Source: DASSUW01 sp963792385
GTDB taxonomy: Bacteria; Actinomycetota; Thermoleophilia; Solirubrobacterales; Solirubrobacteraceae
Assembly (NCBI GenBank): GCA_963792385.1
Contig: CAWBVZ010000012.1
Span: forward strand, 1,302,001-1,366,000
Length of the DNA stretch: 64,000 bases
Direction of reading: 5' to 3'
In this document: positions 61,912 to 64,000 of the stretch, piece by piece
Position numbering within the stretch: the first letter of the stretch is position 1
Layout of the letters: each line of letters begins with the position of its first letter
Made by a program: the position numbers and the translations under genes
The notes under the pieces: generated by a model
Databases searched by the model: none
Told to the model about the DNA's origin: nothing
What the model saw: only the letters and a program-made list of their open reading frames with translations

Positions 61912-63297
61912 GTGCAGACGATGATCGATCGCGAGGAGGAGCGGACGCGCCTCTCGGAGGCGGCGGACAATCCTCCGCAGCTCGTGGTCCTGCGAGGACG
62001 CCGGCGCGTGGGAAAGAGCTTCCTCGTCGACCGCTCGCTGGCCGGCCGGCGGCTGGTCTCGTTCCAAGCCGACGAGCAGCCCGAGCGCGGACACCTCGAC
62101 GTGCTCGCGCAGGAGGCAGCTCGGCTGTTGCCGGGCAACCCGCCGGTGGTCTTCTCCGACTGGGACACAGCGTTCGACTTCTTCGGCGGTCAGGCCGAAC
62201 ACGAGCCGCTGGTCGTCGTCCTCGACGAGTTCCAGTGGATGGTGCAGGCACAGCCGGCACTTCCTTCGATCCTGCAGCGCCACTGGGATCGCTGGCAGCG
62301 AGCCGGCACGCCCGTGACGATCGTCCTCAGCGGCAGCGCCCTGACGCTGATGGAGGAACTGCTCGCGCACAGCAGCCCGCTCTTCGGCAGGGCTGACTAC
62401 AGGCCGCTGATCCAGCCGCTCGACTACCGCTTCGCGGCCGAGTTCGCGCGCGCGGGCGCGCCAGCCCACGCACTGTTGCGCCGCTACGCCGTGCTCGGCG
62501 GGACGCCGCAGTACCAGGTGTGGGCGGGCAAGGGCGGGATCTCATCGGTGATCCGCGACCGTGTCCTGAGCAAGGGCGAGTCGCTCTACGAGGAGCCGCT
62601 CCATCTCCTCCGCGAGGAGCAGAAGATCCGCGATCCCGGCACCTACTTCGCGGTGCTGCGGGCGATCGCCGACGGCGCGACGCAGTTCAACGAGATCCAG
62701 CAGCGGGCGAAGATCCCGCGGAACCTCGAGCTCATGCTCGCGCGGCTGGAAGAGCTCGGCTACATCGAAAAGCGGGAACCGGTCGAGATCACGTCGAAGC
62801 GCCCGCGCAGCACCTACCGGATCGCCGATCCCCTGTTCCGGTTCTGGTTTCGCTACGTCTTCCCGAATCGCAGCCGGCTCGAGCGGGGCCGCACCGACGA
62901 GGTGCTCGTCGAGATCGAGGCGGACCTCGACACCTTCATGGGCCTGGCGTTCGAGGACTGCTGCCGCGACTGGATCGGACGCTACGCGCCGACCGGGCGG
63001 TTCCCCAGCTCGGATCGCCTCGGGTCCTGGTGGTCGCGCGACGGGAGCGTCGAGATCGACGTCGTCGGGATGACGAAGGGTCGCTACGACCTCCTCGGAT
63101 CGTGCAAGTGGTCCCGGCGAGCGCGGACGAGCACGCTGGGAGACCTGCTCGCGGCGCGCGATCACCTCGGCAGCCGGGCTACGAACGCCGCCCTGGTGCT
63201 GTTCGCTCGCGGCTTTGAGCGTGACCTCGTCGAGCGGGCGGCGGAGGCGGGCGCGACGCTCGTCACGGCAGCCGACCTCTTCGCCGAGCCCCGCTAA
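61912..63297 (+). CDS. Archaeal-type ATPase with DUF234 domain
   Basis: The 461-aa protein (GTG start; ATG at 61921 also fits, giving MIDREEE) has a P-loop VVLRGRRRVGKSFLVDRSL and a Walker B VVVLDEFQWMV. IVLSGSALTLMEEL is the sensor strand, and a winged-helix/DUF234 region follows (NEIQQRAKIPRNLELMLARL, ELGYIEKREPVEITSKRPRS, TYRIADPLFRFWFRYVFPN). The C-terminal part (EIDVVGMTKGRYDLLGSCKW) carries a nuclease-like D-x(n)-KW pattern typical of DUF234. Such STAND-type ATPases are usually archaeal or thermophile-associated, and often mobile. Function unsettled; a defence-like or regulatory role is possible. Confidence 0.9.
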   Translation: MQTMIDREEERTRLSEAADNPPQLVVLRGRRRVGKSFLVDRSLAGRRLVSFQADEQPERGHLDVLAQEAARLLPGNPPVVFSDWDTAFDFFGGQAEHEPLVVVLDEFQWMVQAQPALPSILQRHWDRWQRAGTPVTIVLSGSALTLMEELLAHSSPLFGRADYRPLIQPLDYRFAAEFARAGAPAHALLRRYAVLGGTPQYQVWAGKGGISSVIRDRVLSKGESLYEEPLHLLREEQKIRDPGTYFAVLRAIADGATQFNEIQQRAKIPRNLELMLARLEELGYIEKREPVEITSKRPRSTYRIADPLFRFWFRYVFPNRSRLERGRTDEVLVEIEADLDTFMGLAFEDCCRDWIGRYAPTGRFPSSDRLGSWWSRDGSVEIDVVGMTKGRYDLLGSCKWSRRARTSTLGDLLAARDHLGSRATNAALVLFARGFERDLVERAAEAGATLVTAADLFAEPR

Positions 63298-63311
63298 AGT
63301 TCACGCGCCAC

Positions 63312-63395
63312 GCGGCTGTGGCGGAATTGGTAGACGCGCGGCGTTCAGGTCGCCGTGGGAGCAATCCCGTGGAGGTTCGAGTCCTCTCAGCCGCA
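63312..63395 (+). tRNA. tRNA-Leu (anticodon CAG)
   Basis: Acceptor stem GCGGCTG/CAGCCGC with discriminator A, anticodon stem CGGCG/CGCCG around TTCAGGT (anticodon 63346-63348). A long variable arm (GTGGGAGCAATCCCGT) and T-loop GGTTCGAGTCC complete it. The CCA end is not encoded. Confidence 0.97.
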
Positions 63396-63434
63396 TGCCC
63401 GGACGGCGCTAGACTGGCCGGTCGACGGTCCCTC

Positions 63435-63507
63435 GCCGCTATCGTCTAGGGGACTAGGACGCCGCCCTCTCACGGCGGAAACCGGGGTTCGAATCCCCGT
63501 AGCGGTA
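63435..63507 (+). tRNA. tRNA-Glu (anticodon CTC)
   Basis: Acceptor stem GCCGCTA/TAGCGGT (one G-U pair), anticodon stem CCGCC/GGCGG around CTCTCAC (anticodon 63469-63471), and T-arm CCGGGGTTCGAATCCCCG. The CCA end is not encoded. It lies 39 bp after tRNA-Leu and probably shares its transcript. Confidence 0.97.
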
Positions 63508-63514
63508 CCTCACG

Positions 63515-63536
63515 AACCCGCCCCGCGAGGCGGGTT
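63515..63536 (+). terminator. Terminator after tRNA-Glu
   Basis: AACCCGCC (63515-63522) pairs with GGCGGGTT (63529-63536), and flanking ACG/CGT adds to the stem. A short T-run follows. It ends the tRNA transcript. Confidence 0.75.
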
Positions 63537-63567
63537 TCGTCGTTACCAGAGGTCGCGCGCCGCCCCG

Positions 63568-64000
63568 TCAGCGGCCGACCCGATCGAGCACGACCACGTC
63601 GACCGGTGCGCGGCCGGGCGGCTCGAGCCGGAGGCTGAGGCCCCAGCGGCCGACCATCACTAGCGCTGGTGCGGCGCGGCCGTAGCGACCGTCCTCGGCG
63701 CCGGCGAGCTCGTACTGCTGTGCGCCCATCTCCATGTCGAGGTTGGTGAGCGTGGCGGTCACGCGGGCGCCGTCGACCGGCGTGCCCGCGCGCGTGACCT
63801 GCACCGCGAAGTCGTTCTCGACCGCAGCCCGGTTCGGGCTCACGCGCAGGTCGAAGCGGTAGCCCTCGCGCGTGACGGCCCGTCGCACGGGTCCAGGGCC
63901 GACTTTCGCGTCCGGCGTGCCGATCTCGGCGAGCGCGTCGGGCGGCGGCGCCAGGTTGGTGAGGACGGCGGCCGCGAGCACCGCGCCGGCCACCAGCACC
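63568..64000 (-). CDS. C-terminal part of a membrane-linked FixH/YtkA-like protein, truncated by the window
   Basis: The frame enters from the right edge, so the N-terminus is missing. The visible ~143 residues begin with a hydrophobic helix (LVAGAVLAAAVLTNLAPPPD) and continue as an extracytoplasmic beta-sandwich: YRFDLRVSPNRAAVENDFAV, VDGARVTATLTNLDMEMGAQ, GRWGLSLRLEPPGRAPVDVV. The LTNLAPP boundary and the beta domain resemble the end of CopC/CopD-type copper-transport fusions. Metal-binding residues are not clear in the visible part. Confidence 0.7.
   Translation of the reverse strand, partial: VLVAGAVLAAAVLTNLAPPPDALAEIGTPDAKVGPGPVRRAVTREGYRFDLRVSPNRAAVENDFAVQVTRAGTPVDGARVTATLTNLDMEMGAQQYELAGAEDGRYGRAAPALVMVGRWGLSLRLEPPGRAPVDVVVLDRVGR

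Noticed and set aside
63312..63507. tRNA pair as an integration site for a mobile element
   Set aside because: No integrase, direct repeat of a tRNA end or phage-like genes in the window.

Overview
The window is high-GC bacterial DNA with frequent GTG starts, densely packed genes and many 4-bp ATGA/GTGA stop-start overlaps. Several traits point to an actinobacterium, most plausibly a Thermoleophilia/Solirubrobacterales-type soil organism: a Ddn-like F420-dependent oxidoreductase, a SARP/NB-ARC/TPR regulator, a DUF6510 zinc-ribbon protein, secreted Ala/Arg-rich beta-propeller and beta-helix proteins, and a c-di-AMP (ydaO) riboswitch in front of an NlpC/P60 hydrolase. This assignment is inference from gene style; no rRNA or marker gene is present. 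I saw no insertion sequence, prophage, plasmid gene or CRISPR array.

Layout. 1-4.4 kb: end of a NarL-type histidine kinase, an unknown HDVFGH protein, a type II NADH dehydrogenase, a secreted acidic protein and the relic of an alpha/beta hydrolase. 4.4-6.9 kb: a minus-strand group (F420-type oxidoreductase, methyltransferase, four-helix membrane protein) divergent from a TetR regulator, with a palindromic operator between. 7.4-11.3 kb: a VOC protein, then a LacI repressor divergent from a secreted GH97 alpha-glucosidase, with two identical operators 30 bp apart. 11.3-16.5 kb: cupins, a frameshifted quinone oxidoreductase, a frameshifted HD protein, a secreted beta-propeller and a MetE-like protein. 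16.5-25.9 kb: HD-GYP protein, RibD-like reductase, DUF4386 membrane protein, an ABC/FtsX transporter, an SDR, an O-methyltransferase and an AraC regulator.

25.9-33.6 kb: an NmrA/cupin pair and a TetR gene divergent from a tightly packed five-gene operon (MFS exporter, bicupin, BBE-type flavin oxidase, MoaD/ThiS-like protein, BNR-repeat protein), followed by an orphan short histidine kinase. 33.7-40.9 kb: a secreted protein, a 955-aa SARP regulator, and a UvrA-like/AraC/VOC module carrying an internally deleted VOC gene and a short duplicated leader. 40.9-49.7 kb: GH13 enzyme, two small proteins, SDR-ALDH, aminotransferase, PAP2 protein, and a sulfite-oxidase-like/flavin reductase/DUF6510 operon. 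49.9-55.2 kb: a broken beta-helix protein, a STAS-SpoIIE partner-switch pair, and an APS kinase-Stf0 sulfotransferase operon. 55.4-64 kb: diguanylate cyclase, PrxQ-like peroxiredoxin, a ~165-bp near-palindrome, ArsR/SRPBCC, LacI/AhpD, the riboswitch and its hydrolase, carbonic anhydrase, GNAT, a DUF234 ATPase with a nested-palindrome leader, tRNA-Leu(CAG), tRNA-Glu(CTC), and the end of a membrane-anchored protein.

Themes: most small transcription units carry their own local repressor with a visible operator (TetR, LacI twice, ArsR). Two loci (about 12.87-13.91 kb and 50.0-50.8 kb) show clustered single-base indels while long genes elsewhere are intact, so they are either fresh pseudogenes or local sequence-quality problems. 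The most unusual DNA structure is the ~80-bp-arm palindrome at 56935-57099.
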